Shown here: piece after piece, positions 21,919 through 33,871 of the stretch
How positions within the stretch are numbered: the stretch's first letter is position 1
How the letters are laid out: the number at the start of each line of letters is the position of its first letter
Source: Portulaca oleracea
Taxonomy: Eukaryota; Streptophyta; Magnoliopsida; Caryophyllales; Portulacaceae
DNA: 64,000 nucleotides
NCBI GenBank assembly: GCA_029582165.1
Contig: CM055874.1
Span: forward strand, 46,201,769-46,265,768
Direction: 5' to 3'
Translations under genes and position numbers: made by a program
The notes under the pieces: generated by a model
Database searches by the model: none
What the model saw: the letters and a program-made list of their open reading frames with translations, nothing else
What the model was told of the DNA's origin: nothing

Positions 21919-23012
21919 CAGCACTTAGATGCTGAGCCCGGAAGCAGGGTGCATTGTGCGCCCGGCCCACACCTGCATCCGCAACCCAGCAACCCAAGAA
22001 GCCTTAAATCATCGGCCCAAACTCTAGAACACAAATCAAATCAGGTTTCTATCTAAGCTGTCCAAGAAAATTAAAGGTTTAAGGTTTCTATCTAAGCGGC
22101 CCAAGAAAAGTATCTGGCCCAAACCCTAGAATACAAATCAAATCAGGCAAGAAAAACGGTTATAACTATTATGCTCATAACTTGTAACTATTATGTTCAT
22201 AACCTACAAGGCAAATGCTCATGACCTACAACTTTAATGCTCATAACCTACAAGACCATTGCTCATAATCCTTAACTACTAACTATTATGCTCATAGCTT
22301 ATAACTATTATGCTTATAACCTACAAGGCTAATGCTCATAAGCCTCTACACCAATGCTCATACTATACAACTACTATGCTAATAACTTATAATAACTATT
22401 ATGCTGATAAGCCTCTACACCAATGGTCATACTGTACAATTACTATGCTCATAATTTATAACTATTATGCTCATAAGCCTCTACACCAATGCTCATGACT
22501 TACAACTTTAATGCTCATAACCTACAAGACCAATGCTCATGATAAACCTTAACTACTAACTATTATGCTCATAAATTATAACTATTATGCACATAACCTA
22601 CAAACCCAATGCTCATAAGTCTCTACACCAATGCTCATACTATATAACTACTATGCTAATAACTTATAATAACTATTATGCTGATAAGCCTCTACATCAA
22701 TGCTTATACTGTACAACTACTATGCTCATAACTTATAACTATTATACTCATAAGCCTCTACACCAATGCTCATGACTCACAACTTGAATGCTCATAACTT
22801 ACAATACCAATACTCATATGTATAATGACAGAGAGAGTGAATGGAGAAGTGGAATCGTCACTAGTTAAAATAAAAATATGGGAGGCTTTATGAGAGTGAA
22901 ATTTTGGATTTGGAATTGGGCCGTCACTAGTTAAATGCATCATAACCATTTGTGGTTAAATGGACCCGTGAGCACAATGTTCCCTAGTCCCGAGCTCATA
23001 ATCGTTTTATAT
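21919..23012. mobile_element. Non-autonomous Mutator-like element (1094 bp) with internal minisatellite
   Basis: A 9-bp direct repeat GTAAAAGTT flanks it (21910-21918 and 23013-23021), the size made by Mutator-like transposases. The ends are degenerate inverted repeats of about 50 bp: left GAGCCCGGAAGCAGGG then CATTGTGC; right, on the complement, GAGCTCGGGACTAGGG then CATTGTGC. Both start exactly 15 bp inside the duplications. No transposase frame. The centre is a minisatellite (22165-22815). Confidence 0.7.
22165..22815 (+). repeat. Minisatellite of ATGCTCATAA-type units with 277-bp higher-order repeat
   Basis: Some 25 units of 15-30 bp built on ACTATTATGCTCATAACTTA and CTCTACACCAATGCTCAT. 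Two larger blocks, about 22310-22498 and 22587-22775, repeat the same unit order 277 bp apart. Confidence 0.9.
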
Positions 23013-23619
23013 GTAAAAGTTGCATTGGTGTGCATTAACGCTTTAAAAGCAAAAAGAAAGAAAGAAACGCACAGCTTGACACAATGTAGTAACTAGCTAG
23101 CTATTCCAAACATTTGAAACATAATGGACTTGTTCTTGTTAGGGTCGAACAGTGTCAAGCATAAGTTCAAATAATTAAGTCCACTGAATTAACTAAACTA
23201 TTATTTGTATTTATTGTGGCCACCTAGTGCCAACTATGGTGAGCAATGAAGATGACACAGATCAATGAAATTAAACTAGCTTGTTGCTTGACCCATCTCC
23301 TACGTACTGAAATGGATTTCTAAAGTTAACAATACATAATTTATGCGCATAGAGCATGTGTTCTGGATATATATATGAGTAAACGATTATGTTATTAAAA
23401 GTGAATAATTAATAAGTATGAGTGAACCTTATAGTTAATTTATGAGATATGTTTAAAATGTTTAGAATGTATGAGATATGTTTAAAATGTTAATTTATGA
23501 ATGATGGGAACCTTATAGTGTTCCTAGGGGTGGGTTAGGAAAAAAATTAGGTCGTGTTAACTTCGTACGACACGTTTTAATTTTAGAAATTTCGTTATTT
23601 TTAGGCGCGTTCTAAACCA
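23013..23619. other. Spacer, nothing recognised
   Basis: AT-rich DNA without gene or clear repeat, apart from a short local duplication of ATGAGATATGTTTAAAATGT around 23444-23500. Confidence 0.5.
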
Positions 23620-24753
23620 TTCGATCAAGTGAGCTCAAGTGTGTTCTAAAGTAAGGAGAAGAATTGTCAGGTAATGTCTATGTCCTAAATCCCGTTGGGG
23701 AGCACTTTAATTGTTTTGTTAATTTTTAAGTTATTTTGCGGTTTGCATCCTGAAGGGATTTTATGGTGAAAATTGAATGTCTGTTTTGGATGTCGAGTTA
23801 TGTTCTTTGAGTTGGAAAAATGTGGACAGTCTTTTATGTGTGATTTGGAAATGATATTGGAAATCTGGGATGGGACTGATTGAGTTTGGACAGATCTGTT
23901 ATTAAATTGGACTAATAATTCAAATGAGACGTAAATGCGGGTTCGGGCAACGTCCCATAGACCAGGATCTGTTCCTGCTGGGAGGTTGTCAAGAGATCGG
24001 GGGATGCCCTGATATTGTTGTGTGTTCGGGCAATGCCCCATAGACCAGGATCTGTTCCTGCAGGGAGGTTGCCAAGAGATCAGGGATGCCTGATAGGTGT
24101 TACTTCCCCGGGGTTAGTTTTATGCACGTGTGTGAAATGGATGGCCATCCATATGATTGAGATTGTGATTGATTGAGATTGATATTGATATTGAGATTGT
24201 GATGAGATTGTGATATGATTATAGCGAAGTCATTGGACTTCGAGGACCAAATAAGCAAGGTCCGCCCGCTTAATAAATTTGAAGGATGGTTATGGTTGGT
24301 TGGGAAAGAAAACAGTTTATGAAAGGATTTGACTTGTTCACTTCTCCCCTAAAAATGAATTGAAATGAATTTTTAAATTGTTTTGACGGTTAGGGGTAGA
24401 CATTATTGAGTCCTCTTCATGTTTTTAAATGTTTTATTTTCAGGTGAAGAATTCTGTGATGGGAATGGGAACTAGCAGTGAGGACGTCGAAGCTAGTCTT
24501 GAGAATAAGTTTAGTTTATGTTTAGAATTGCGTTCGTAATGTTAGTTTATGTTCTAGAATTTGAAAGTTCTCCTATTTATTAAATTCAAGTAATTAATGT
24601 TTAGTTAGTTTTTCTCTTTCTTGCCTTGTATTCCTTCGGGGATACGGCAGTAACGCCCAATTAAAAGAAAAAAAAATGAGACTTCCGTTGTTACCGTTAG
24701 TCAACGTTTGACTTTGACCGTTAAGTTTAGAATTGAATTTCCAGGGCGTTATA
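23620..24753 (+). mobile_element. Chromovirus LTR fragment
   Basis: Resembles the 3' half of Tekay/Del-type LTRs: GTTCGGGCAA...CCCATAGACCAGGATC blocks, a GAGGACCAAATAAGCAAGG phrase, GGGGATACGGCAGTAACGCC, and an end CCAGGGCGTTATA where relatives have GGGCGTTACA. A 75-85 bp stretch is tandemly duplicated (23941-24090). No matching partner or duplicated target is visible. The left boundary is uncertain. Confidence 0.55.
23941..24090 (+). repeat. Tandem duplication with CCCATAGACCAGGATCTG
   Basis: Two neighbouring copies, each running from TTCGGGCAA through CCCATAGACCAGGATCTG to AAGAGATC. Confidence 0.85.
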
Positions 24754-24945
24754 ATTATACCAGTAACAGTGAATAGTTATGATCTTATTTGAAACAAATA
24801 CTCCAAAAAATATAATAAATTGCATAAAGTTAATCAACACTTTAATGCAACAAATTCGTCATCGTCCTTCAAATATTTGACTAAATTGGCCCTAAAAGAT
24901 CAAATACAAACTTTTTATTGCTAGAAACAAGCTCCTCATCATCTT

Positions 24946-26049
24946 TTTTTTTTTATTATTGAAAGCCAAAAGAGGCTAAAGCAACAAAGAAGAAGACAAA
25001 GATCGCGAAAACGCAGTAAGAAGACAAAGAAAAGTCGAACCAACAGGAAGCTACACAACCAAATCAAAGGCAATCAGCACAGATAAAAGATAAAAATTAA
25101 ACTTTTCGATCTCTTCGCCACTTCTCTAAAAGCCGCTTCTCAACAGTGACAGGGTCCCCACGAATGAAGCCCGAACCACAACCAAACTTAGCCACTCGGC
25201 GCGCCATGTCCGCCATACGAGCCTGAGGAAGCTTAGAAGATTCAATTGGCAAACTCGAAGATTTATCCTTCCTTCTAACAGGTTCTTTAGAACGAGTAGT
25301 TTTAGAGCGGACCCTACACGATGCTCTACTTACCAATCTCCACTTTGAGTTCCACAAAAAAAATCACATTCTTCTTATGCCGACTCTTGACTTTGAAAGC
25401 CTTAAGAAAGGAGTTCTCCACATCAAGAGGTGAAGAACAAACCACCTCGTCCACAACATTGTCAATAGGGTCGCTAACAGTGCGCTCACTATCAGAAAAA
25501 ACCACTTTCGGAGCACCAAAGTTACTAACAACCGCAGGGTCCCTCAAGAGGGCATCTTTATAAGGAGACTTAACAACCTTATGGACAGTCATAGGAAGAG
25601 GATCAGAAATGGTAACTGAACCCACGGAAGTAGAAGAAACCACACGATCCTCTTCAACAATCTTCACACCAACCTGCTTATCTTTAGGAACCCAAATCCA
25701 CTTTTCAGAACCCTTCCTATCAAGAGGGTTAGACCCTTGATTCTTGCAAAATTTTGCCCAATCAACAACCAAAGCGAAACCTCTACAAGTCCAACCATTC
25801 AAAGCAAGGATAGCACTAGAACCAGCTTTTTTTATCATTGAAGCGAACAAAACCATATCTCTTACCATTACGCCCCACCTTGCTGGGAACGTAAGCATCA
25901 ACAACAGAACCAAATTTCATAAACAGGTTACCCAACCACGCACTGTCAACCCCAGCCGGCAAATTATCAACAAACAAGGAGAAAACATTACCATCCCAAA
26001 CACAATCACTAGAGGGCCTCACAGACTTAACAGATGGAGGCGCAGACAC
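24946..26049 (-). mobile_element. LINE-like retroposon, truncated, minus strand
   Basis: On the minus strand an RRM-bearing frame is followed by a 3' region ending GGCTTTCAATAAT and a poly(A) run (24946-24955). CATCATCTT flanks it at 24937-24945 and 26050-26058, a plausible target duplication, though the second copy overlaps the first codons of the frame and could be chance. No endonuclease or RT is present, so it is deleted or non-autonomous. Confidence 0.6.
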
Positions 26050-26055
26050 CATCAT
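25097..26055 (-). pseudogene. RRM protein of LINE ORF1 type, two frameshifts
   Basis: Minus strand, ATG at 26055 with a stop four codons upstream. Residues about 27-75 form an RNA recognition motif: SLFVDNLPAGVDSAWLGNLF (RNP2-like) and KRYGFVRFNDKK (RNP1-like). The frame then breaks at a run of seven A near 25835. In the next frame AILALNGWTCRGFALVVDWA completes the RRM, followed by an acidic, Ser-rich linker. A second break lies at a T run near 25365, after which a basic C-terminus (RSKTTRSKEPVRRKD ... EKRLLEKWRRDRKV) runs to 25097. Without the two breaks it would be near 320 residues. RRM-type ORF1 proteins bind LINE RNA. Both breaks are in homopolymers, so sequencing error cannot be excluded. 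Confidence 0.7.
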
Positions 26056-26058
26056 CTT

Positions 26059-26568
26059 ATGAGTTTAGCATTGCCAAAAGCCTTTTGATTGTTAGCAAGG
26101 ATTTGGGAGGAATAGCGACCGCAGACTTGCACAATGGAATTTTTACACTTACCTCCCCGAAGAGCATGTAAAATACATATTTCAAACGTTGGAAGTTTAG
26201 TGGGGGATCCACCTATCTATATCATATATAATTTTTATATTTTGAAATTCTAGTCTATCTTCCTTACTTTCATTAAGAATTTATTCCACTTTTTCATTTT
26301 GAAATATTTAATGTGTGTCTCTTTTCCTTATATAATTGATAAATTTATTAATGTTAATATTTTGTGAAGTTTAATAAGAATATTTTTCAACATGTTTTTT
26401 CAAAAATTAAAAAAATATATAAAATGATAAAATGTTGTCCGATTAAAATAATCAAACTTGTCTGACCTGGAAAAACTCGAGTTTGGTTAGAGATATTTCG
26501 CATGAATTTGATATTTATCAAGTTGACCAATATTCGAACAAAAGGTTTCCTTTTTTTTTTTCTATTAT
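26059..26568. other. Spacer, nothing recognised
   Basis: May include the 5' untranslated part of the LINE-like element (to about 26190, minus strand). The rest is AT-rich without a feature. Confidence 0.45.
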
Positions 26569-26830
26569 CTCTTCTTCCCATATTATCTGTCACTTTAACT
26601 AACTTTCTTTTTTCCATAATATCTGTCACTTTATAATTTCAATAACATATTAATTACAATTAATTTATCAAATTAACTTCATATAATTACATCTTTTTTT
26701 TCCATTTTTCTTTTTCACCATTTTATTCAATATTTCCACATTTCCAATAAGATAAATTAATATAGAATGTATGTTTTTTTTAATTTTTAAAATTACGTCC
26801 AAAGTGACGCATAATTTGGGCAGGAGGTAG
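26569..26830. mobile_element. Stowaway-type MITE
   Basis: Left end CTCTTCTTCCCATATTATCT, right end (complement) CTACCTCCTGCCCAAATTAT. Sequence between matches the middle MITE at 27221-27766 in opposite orientation. Confidence 0.65.
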
Positions 26831-27220
26831 TATTTAATTAAACATTTCAGGTCTCCATGCATTAATACAAATACAAATACAAACACATACATAGTTATTA
26901 ACAACTATACATGTAATTTTCCTCTTTTTAATTTTAAAATCTATTAAAAAATTATTTTATACTAGACAGTTTTCTAGAACATTGTTGCGTTCTTTCTCGT
27001 GTTCCATCAAAATTTCATTCCAGTGTAAAAATGATGTGGGAATTCAAGTAAAATTTCATCACTTAAATTTCACCTTGTACATGCTCTGAGTTTCATGACA
27101 TTGAATAATCCAACCTCCATCTTTTTGCATTACTCCCTTCATTCCATATTATTTGTCCTTTTATTTACTGCTGTCACGGTCTCCAACGTTAATCTTTGAT
27201 TGATAATCTCTTATATAATA

Positions 27221-27766
27221 CTCCCTCCTTCCCATATTATTTGTCTCTTAAGATATACTCCCTCCATTCCTCAATATCTGTCACTTTGATCAATTTTTTA
27301 TTTTTCATAATATGTGTCACTTTACAATTCCAATGTAACATTAATGACAATTTTTTCAATTTACCTCTTACTTTTATCATTTCCAATACAATTATATAAC
27401 TAAAATAGAAACCTAACTCTTATTTTTATCATTTCCAATACAATTATCATTCTCAAAAAAATTTTCTTAAAATCTTCCCTAACCTCCAAAGTGACAATTA
27501 TTAAGGAATGGAGGAAGTAATTTAGAAACCAAAAAAACCTCTCCTCTACATTAAGTTATCTTATTGGAAATGTGAAAATATTGAATAAAATGGTGAATAA
27601 AAAAAGGAAAAAGGTGAATAAAATGGAAGAATGGAAGAAAATGATGTAATTAATAAGGTTAATTTGATAAATCAGTAATTAACGTGTTTTTGGAATTATA
27701 AAGTAACAGATGTTATGGGAAAAAAGAAAGTTAGTTTAAGTGACAGATAATATGGGAAGGAGGGAG
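27221..27766. mobile_element. Middle Stowaway MITE
   Basis: Ends CTCCCTCCTTCCCATATTAT and the same on the complement, flanked by TA (27219-27220, 27767-27768). It is interrupted by the MITE at 27258-27517. Confidence 0.85.
27258..27517. mobile_element. Inner Stowaway MITE (260 bp)
   Basis: Ends CTCCCTCCATTCCTCAATAT and, on the complement, CTTCCTCCATTCCTTAATAA, flanked by TA. By eye almost identical to the copy at 60479-60743, so this family moved recently. Confidence 0.9.
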
Positions 27767-28023
27767 TATCTTATTAACAATTTTAGGATCATGTTTTTAT
27801 GATAGTATTTTTCATTACGAATATAATGGTAATAATTTTATTTAACAAATCATTGTATATATTAAAAAATTTATGGTCAATTTTTTTAAAAAAAGTTTGA
27901 CTACACAACTTCTGAAGATGACAAATAATATGGAACGAAGGTAGTACATTTCACCTCCCTTGACCATTGTAACATGTTATATAATACTAATCATTTTCCG
28001 GTAAGACCCTATTTATTGCATTA

Positions 28024-28440
28024 CTCCATTTGTTCTTTTTTATCTGTCATTCACTGTTTTTGAGGTCAATCTTTAATATATAATTTCTCACATAAGATTT
28101 CTATTACAAAATAAAATATTATAATTTTTTAATAGTATTTTTTATTACGAATCTAGTAACATTAATTTTGTATGATGAACAAACAAAGGACAATCCGGTA
28201 AACAAAACGTCCCTGCAAGCAGGGGTCCAAGGAAGGATGTCACCACAAAAATGTATTGTAGACAATCCTTACCTTGCATTTCTACAAGAGGGTGCTTCCA
28301 AGACCCAAACCTGTGACCTCACGATCACAAGACAACGACTCAACATTTGTGTCAAGGCTCCTCTTCTGGTTCCTTCTAATTAACAATCAAAAAATATTTT
28401 GTACGAAAATCTGGACTAACAGATAAAGAGAAAAAGAGAG
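28024..28440. mobile_element. Stowaway-like MITE interrupted by a SINE
   Basis: Left end CTCCATTTGTTCTTTTTTAT, right end (complement) CTCTTTATCTGTTAGTCC. The interior up to 28164 resembles the outer MITE family. The SINE at 28173-28395 lies inside. The right boundary is approximate. Confidence 0.5.
28173..28395 (-). mobile_element. Plant tRNA-derived SINE (Au/TS type), minus strand
   Basis: On the minus strand: GAGCCTTGACACAAATGTTG, then a B-box-like GGTCACAGGTTTGGGTC, then TTGGAAGCACCCTCTTGTAG, AAATGCAAGGTAAGG and CCTTGGACCCCTGC, in the order found in Au/TS SINEs. ATTTTGTA flanks it (28165-28172, 28396-28403), a likely 8-bp target duplication. It is transcribed by Pol III in active copies; the A box here has decayed. 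Confidence 0.8.
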
Positions 28441-28827
28441 GCAACCCATTTGTTTTTTTCTAATTCATCTAGGACACCCGATTGCTATCCTTTGTCCCAA
28501 GAATCAAAAGAGCAGGCCCTTTGGATGTTCTCCTTTGTCCTCCTCAGCTTCTCATCTTGAATTGGCTTTTTTTGGCAAGGCAAAGTTAGTTAGTTGCTCA
28601 CACCACTTGTCTCTTCTTCTCCTCGTTTGTTCCCCCATCTTTCTCCTTCCTCCAAGAATGAAAAGTGCAGACCCATAGGTTGTGTTCACATATTACAATT
28701 CAAAAAGTAAGAGAAAATAAATGGACAGTATAGTATCAACAGTTCCTTGAGAATAGCCACCGGAGCCATGAGTAGGATTGTGGACGGTTCTAGAACAAGC
28801 AAGGGTCTCAGCGATCGCCCATCTTCT
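28441..28827. other. Spacer, nothing recognised
   Basis: No gene, inverted repeat or tandem repeat seen. Confidence 0.5.
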
Positions 28828-29287
28828 GTTGAATAGTTAGTATAAGTTAATAAGGAAATAAATTTATTGATTCTATCAAATGTTCCACATGGATAGAATA
28901 ACGTTGACTCTAACTCCTAGAGAATATAAATAAGTTTTCCTAATTAATGTCCCACATGAACAAAATAAGATAACCTATAGCTCTTTGTTAGTTAAAGAGT
29001 CATATGAGTTTATAAATAAATAAACTATGGACTGGGCTAACTTGTGCTTGGGTTAAGGTTTAATGCTTCATTGAACTGCACACACGCACGAGTGGGCTCT
29101 AGGGCGCTAGAGGTGCTTTTGGCGTTATTAATTAGGTGCACTTAGCACGTCAGCTCGGAGCCTTGGAGCAAACAACACAATAATATTTATTTATTTATTT
29201 ATTTATTTATTATTATTATTATTATTATTTAAAATAGTTAATACGATTGGATAGAATTAACTGTTTACAACTATCAATCCTATCCAA
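28828..29287 (+). mobile_element. Copia LTR, left copy of a split element
   Basis: Begins TGTTGAATAGTTAGTATAAG and ends near CAATCCTATCCAAC. Collinear with 46728-47711 when the MITE there is left out: CAAATGTTCCACATGGATAG, CCTAGAGAATATAAATA and AAAGAGTCATATGAGTTT are shared. It contains a TTTA/TTA microsatellite at about 29186-29230. No clear primer site follows. Confidence 0.7.
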
Positions 29288-29490
29288 CGATATGATGTTG
29301 TCATCTTCATCCAGTCAGAAGGATGATCAGGGGGATTGATTATAAATTTATCAATTCAGAAAGCTTTGTTGTAGTCTGGAGACACAAGTATGTATGAAGG
29401 GCAAATCTTGTCTTAAAGATAGTGATATGATCACGCTTTAAAACATGTCTCAATCTCAATTTACCTAACAATTTTAGGACAAGATTATCA

Positions 29491-29784
29491 ATGGCTGATT
29501 TAGACACTGCATTCAAAATCATGAATCAGGATCTCGTAAGGTTGGACACATTTGATGGCACAAATTTCATGCGATGGAAGGACAAGATCATGTTTCTGTT
29601 GACAACATTGAAGATTGCATATGTCCTAAATGCATACTTAAAGGATCTGCAGAATCCATCAAAGGAGGAACTAGCAAAAATGGATCCTACGGAGGTTCAA
29701 AGATTGAATGAAGCAAAGAAGAAATGTGAAAATGATGAATATCTATGTCCTCTTAGAAATTTTCCCGAAAATTGGGGAGTTTAG
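29491..29784 (+). pseudogene. Copia gag N-terminus, truncated
   Basis: 97 codons starting MADLDTAFKIMNQ. Residues 14-50 with RLDTFDGTNFMRWKDKIMFL and the later ENDEYLC are the N-terminal signature of plant copia gag (DUF4219/UBN2). It lies 204 bp after the LTR with which it belongs. The frame ends after ENDEYLC, where relatives continue for more than 150 residues. The pol part of what is probably the same element resumes near 44250. Confidence 0.75.
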
Positions 29785-31379
29785 TAGCAACTTAAGCAAA
29801 TTTAAGTGCAAAATTAAGGGCAACATAAGAGATTGGATCTAGGAAAGTATGTCATGGGCATGAGTGTTGTTGTAGATGCTAAGCATGTTGAGTTAGTCTT
29901 AAAAGAGATTTTATCAATTCAAATAAGAATTCATGAAATCCAATCACAAGTGGGATTGGTGCGAAGCTCAAATTAGGGGCAAAGTGCCTTATCAAAATGT
30001 ATGGTGAAAGGTTTAAAGGTGTTATATGACACAAAGGTTTAATGTGGTTCTAGAATAGCTCATGAGAAGGGACAAGAATGCCCTTTTGTAATAAATGAGG
30101 TTTAAGATAGTGGAGACTCGGACCTTGTCTAGTTTTCTTTTATTTATGTTAACAAGCTTTTAAGTTGCTAAAGTTTATTGAAACTTCGTGTTTATGTTAC
30201 GTGTATGATGTAGATGGACGCGAATGGAAACCCACTCTCAAATCCGTTCGCCATGTTTATGGAACCCCCGCTATGTTTTGGGTAAAGGGAGGTGGTGTAT
30301 GTATGTTGAACGATTAAACTTGTTTACTTGTTGGGACATACTTTGAAAAGGATGACAACATGGATACCCGAGAAGAACAAAAATAGGATCCAAATTTTCT
30401 CTAATGTTTTATGAATGGACATGTTGGTACTGTGGTTTATGGCTTGAGGTTTGCAATATTTGGGGGAAAACTATTAAGGGAGAATACCAAGGGACCAGAA
30501 AGCTTGAGAGCTATTAATGAACAACCATTGTGAGGACCAAACCTCTTCTGCTTGGCCTTTATATTTCAAGTTCATTGCTCGAATTCAACCTTTATTCCAT
30601 GCTCTCATTGTACATCCTCATAGTAAAGTTCACCCCCTTCATCGCAATATCAACTCCAAGCTTCTCGTTTCCTATCATTGCTTATTCTCAAGAATCTTTA
30701 TCAGATCCTATCGTTGTTATCGATCCGATGTTAAGGCATCCAATAACCTGCCTTTATCGACTTGTTATCAATTCGTGATCAATTCCTTCATGACCATTAC
30801 CTACTCTTGACTGCTATTAACTCGTTATTTCTTCAGAGATAGACTTCATTAGATTCATATGACCCTTTTTACTCATTAAGATTTACCTTTTTCAAGTGGT
30901 TGTCATGTTCCACCATAAATCTGCATACTATTTCCAAAGCTTAGTTTCAATAAAAATCATACTCGGTTTAGGATCAATAACTTATGCTCTATCACTTCAG
31001 AAAGTTACTGCAAAATATTCATGCATTCCAAACATTAATTCCCTTAACTCAGAAATCAGAAGACTGATCCTAATATCTTTCCTTTTCAAATCAAGCTCAT
31101 TTCGATATACTTACGAATTTCCTTGTTCATGAAATCATTGTAATCATCATCTTTATCAAATATGCTATATTTTGTTGATCCTCGTTTTCTTAATGTATAT
31201 ATATGTGTCGTTGGACTAAAGAATACCTATATCCCTCCATGAAGCTTTAAATCCATCAGTGTGAACCTTAATTTCGTCGTTAACTTCAGAATTCATGTTT
31301 CTACATCTTATGTATGGCATCTTCCTATTATCATGTTTTTTCCTCCGCGCCTGTTAGTACCTTTTATAGGAAATAGATG
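29785..31379. other. Degenerate retroelement-like spacer
   Basis: 1.6 kb without a recognisable gene. Reading frames are short and have no known motif. It probably holds decayed copia and chromovirus sequence, since a gag piece lies before it and a chromovirus pol end after it. Confidence 0.4.
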
Positions 31380-31984
31380 TCAGGAGGGAAGTTTAATAGA
31401 GTAAGGAAAAGCGAAGTGCAAAGGTGTTAGTTTGTATGGAATGTTCGAGATACCTGAGGTAAAGTGGGAAATGTAGTGAAACAGTTGTTCAAGGAGATAC
31501 TAGGGACCTTCGAGTCAAAACTTTTTACGATTAAGTTGTTCATAAAGTCGAGAATATAGAACGCTTGGAGAAAGATTGGATCTTCTTCCAGAAGAATAAA
31601 AGTCATATGGATATATCTGAGAAAGGAAACGTTCTTACCATATAATTTATGAAGGGAATAGAGTGTTCAGATAATTAACAGGAGTAAAACCCAGTGTTTT
31701 GGGGTTTTTGAGAGATAGTAATGCCCCCTGACAATGAATTGTCTTAGAAATCGATGCAAAGAGAAATGAATTTAAGGTTTTATGAATGACCAGCGTAAGG
31801 TGTTCGTCACGATGATGACCATAACCTCAGGATGAGATACGATATCATGAAGACACCTCGGAAGCCACTTGGGAAGCCGAGGAAGACATGAAGAAAAGCT
31901 ACCCGCACCTCTTTTAAGGTTTTTCGTTCGCGATCAATCCAACCGCAAGTTTCGGGGACGAAACTTCTTTTTAGGGGGGGAGGG
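31380..31984 (+). pseudogene. Chromovirus pol 3' end, degenerate, with polypurine tract
   Basis: Near 31855-31920 the + strand encodes a piece reading EATWEAEEDMKKSYPHLF, the end of the chromovirus polyprotein. It is followed by a TTTCGGGGACGAAACTTC phrase and the polypurine tract AGGGGGGGGAGGG (31972-31984) that primes plus-strand synthesis. Upstream sequence has lost its frame. Confidence 0.7.
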
Positions 31985-33871
31985 TGTAACAACCCGCCCC
32001 AAAATCATGATTATTTACGTACTAACCATAGTAATTACTTAAATTGCGTATAAATTTTTCGCGTTTACTTCTAATTATTTATTTTATCGGTGTCAAGTCT
32101 CGTGCAGGAGATGGCAAAGAATATCAAGTTACGGGTTTATAAACCTTTAAGTTACTCTATTTACTCGTTAAAGTGATTTATATCGAGTTTTACCGTTTAC
32201 GTTATTTCTTTAACCGGAGAGAGTTTAATTATTTTACTTCTTAATGTTTATATTTTATTGTCCAAACCTTAATTTATTTTATTGGGATTATGTTTATTTT
32301 ATTGAGCTACAAGTAATATTTATGTTTCATTTACTTGGATTTTCTATGTTTAAGTCCTATTTTATTTCAATCAAATTATTACCGATTAATTTTAATTAGT
32401 ACAAGCTAATTTTGTTAACCTGGTATTTTTATAATTTAGCTTACTTAATTATATTTTCAGATTTGTTAAGTTATATTAGTGTTTAATTAAGTGAAGGGAG
32501 TATATATTATGTCATTAGTGTTAGAAGGTTCATTTTATCATTTCAATTCAAACACACCCAAACCTTTTCTCTCTCTACACTCCTTCACCCCCCTGCTGTC
32601 CCTGTTTCTGCCGTGAACCACCAGCAGCCGCCGCCCATTTCCGGCCGCCGGAGCACGTCGCCGCCGCCAGGAGGTCGCCGGTCGCCACCCTCCTTCCTCC
32701 TCTCTTGTGTTTTCATCAATTTTTAACCCCAAGGGTAATCTCTCAAACCCTCAATTCAAACTTTTAAAACCCTAATATGAAAATCCATGTTTTATCTATG
32801 TTTCTTTTATAAATTCCATCCCTTTTACTCTCTTTATTCATGAATTCAAGTATATAATTGTATTGGTTAAGTTAGAGTTTAAGTTTTAAGTGTATGCATG
32901 TATATTTCTAAGTGTTTGTGAGGTTTTATGGTTGAATTCATGGTGGATGATGAATACATGTTAATGCATGTGAATTTCTTGAGAGATTCTTAGTATATAA
33001 GGGCTGAGTTTATGTTTTAAGATTATGAATTAAGTGTTATTATGTTTAATTTGGGTGAATTAGTGAGGTTTTGGTGCAAGAGTTCAAGAATATGTCTTTT
33101 ATGTTAAGTTTAGGTTTAATCCATGGATGCATGTGGTTTTTAAGGTCTAAGATGAGTTAATTATCAAGGTTTATATTCTGGAAATATGGTGGATTAAGGT
33201 TATATGGGATTTGATTGTGTTTTAATATGATTAAGGGTGAAAAATCAAGCTAAAAACCGGAAAATTCGGTAGATAAGGTTTCTGTTTCGGTTCTGGATAT
33301 TTACAGTGGTATAAAAGTGGGGTTTTTGCCCAGATTTCTACTTCATATGATAGTCCAAAGTGTTAGCTAACTATAGGCTTTGGAATTTCTAAATTCCGAC
33401 ATGTATAGCCCGAGTTAAGACCAAAACCGTGAAGGTATAATTTTATATACGAATTATGAGTCAGTATATTGAGGGCTGTTTTTCGTGCCTTTGGAGACCT
33501 CTTTAGTTTTTATGGTGAACATGAAAGTTTTAGGCCACGTTGCAAGCTTTCCGGAAAGGTATGATTCGTGGTCATCCGATATCGGGAGTATGAGTTACGA
33601 GCCCGGGAAGCAGGGCTGTCCGGAACAAGTTTCTACTCAGAATTTTTATTGCCTTTTTAGCCTAAAATTTGTAAATTGGGTCTTTTATGGAGTTCTTATA
33701 AGTTTGTAGCCTTTGTGGTATTGTCAAGATAGTTGGGATGAGTTTTCTAAGCTAATTTAAGTTAGGTTGATGTTGAGGATTATCTCCTAAAGGATTATAG
33801 GTAAATTAGCAAACCATGGGTTAATTCGGTGAAGTTTTAAGGCCCAATTAGGTATTGTTGATGACTAAGGG

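Larger units (their letters stand above)
27133..27944. mobile_element. Outer Stowaway MITE of a three-level nest
   Basis: Ends CTCCCTTCATTCCATATTAT and, on the complement, CTACCTTCGTTCCATATTAT, with TA on both sides (27131-27132, 27945-27946). It is interrupted by the MITE at 27221-27766. Its right arm (ATTTATGGTCAA then GTTTGACTACACAA) matches the MITE at 53157-53383. Confidence 0.8.

Noticed and set aside
22310..22775. Two 62-residue frames with matching sequence.
   Set aside because: Frames of the minisatellite, repeated because of its 277-bp higher-order period.
21901..23021. CRISPR-like array in the repeated ATGCTCATAA region.
   Set aside because: Units vary in length, spacers are not unique, and the genome is eukaryotic.
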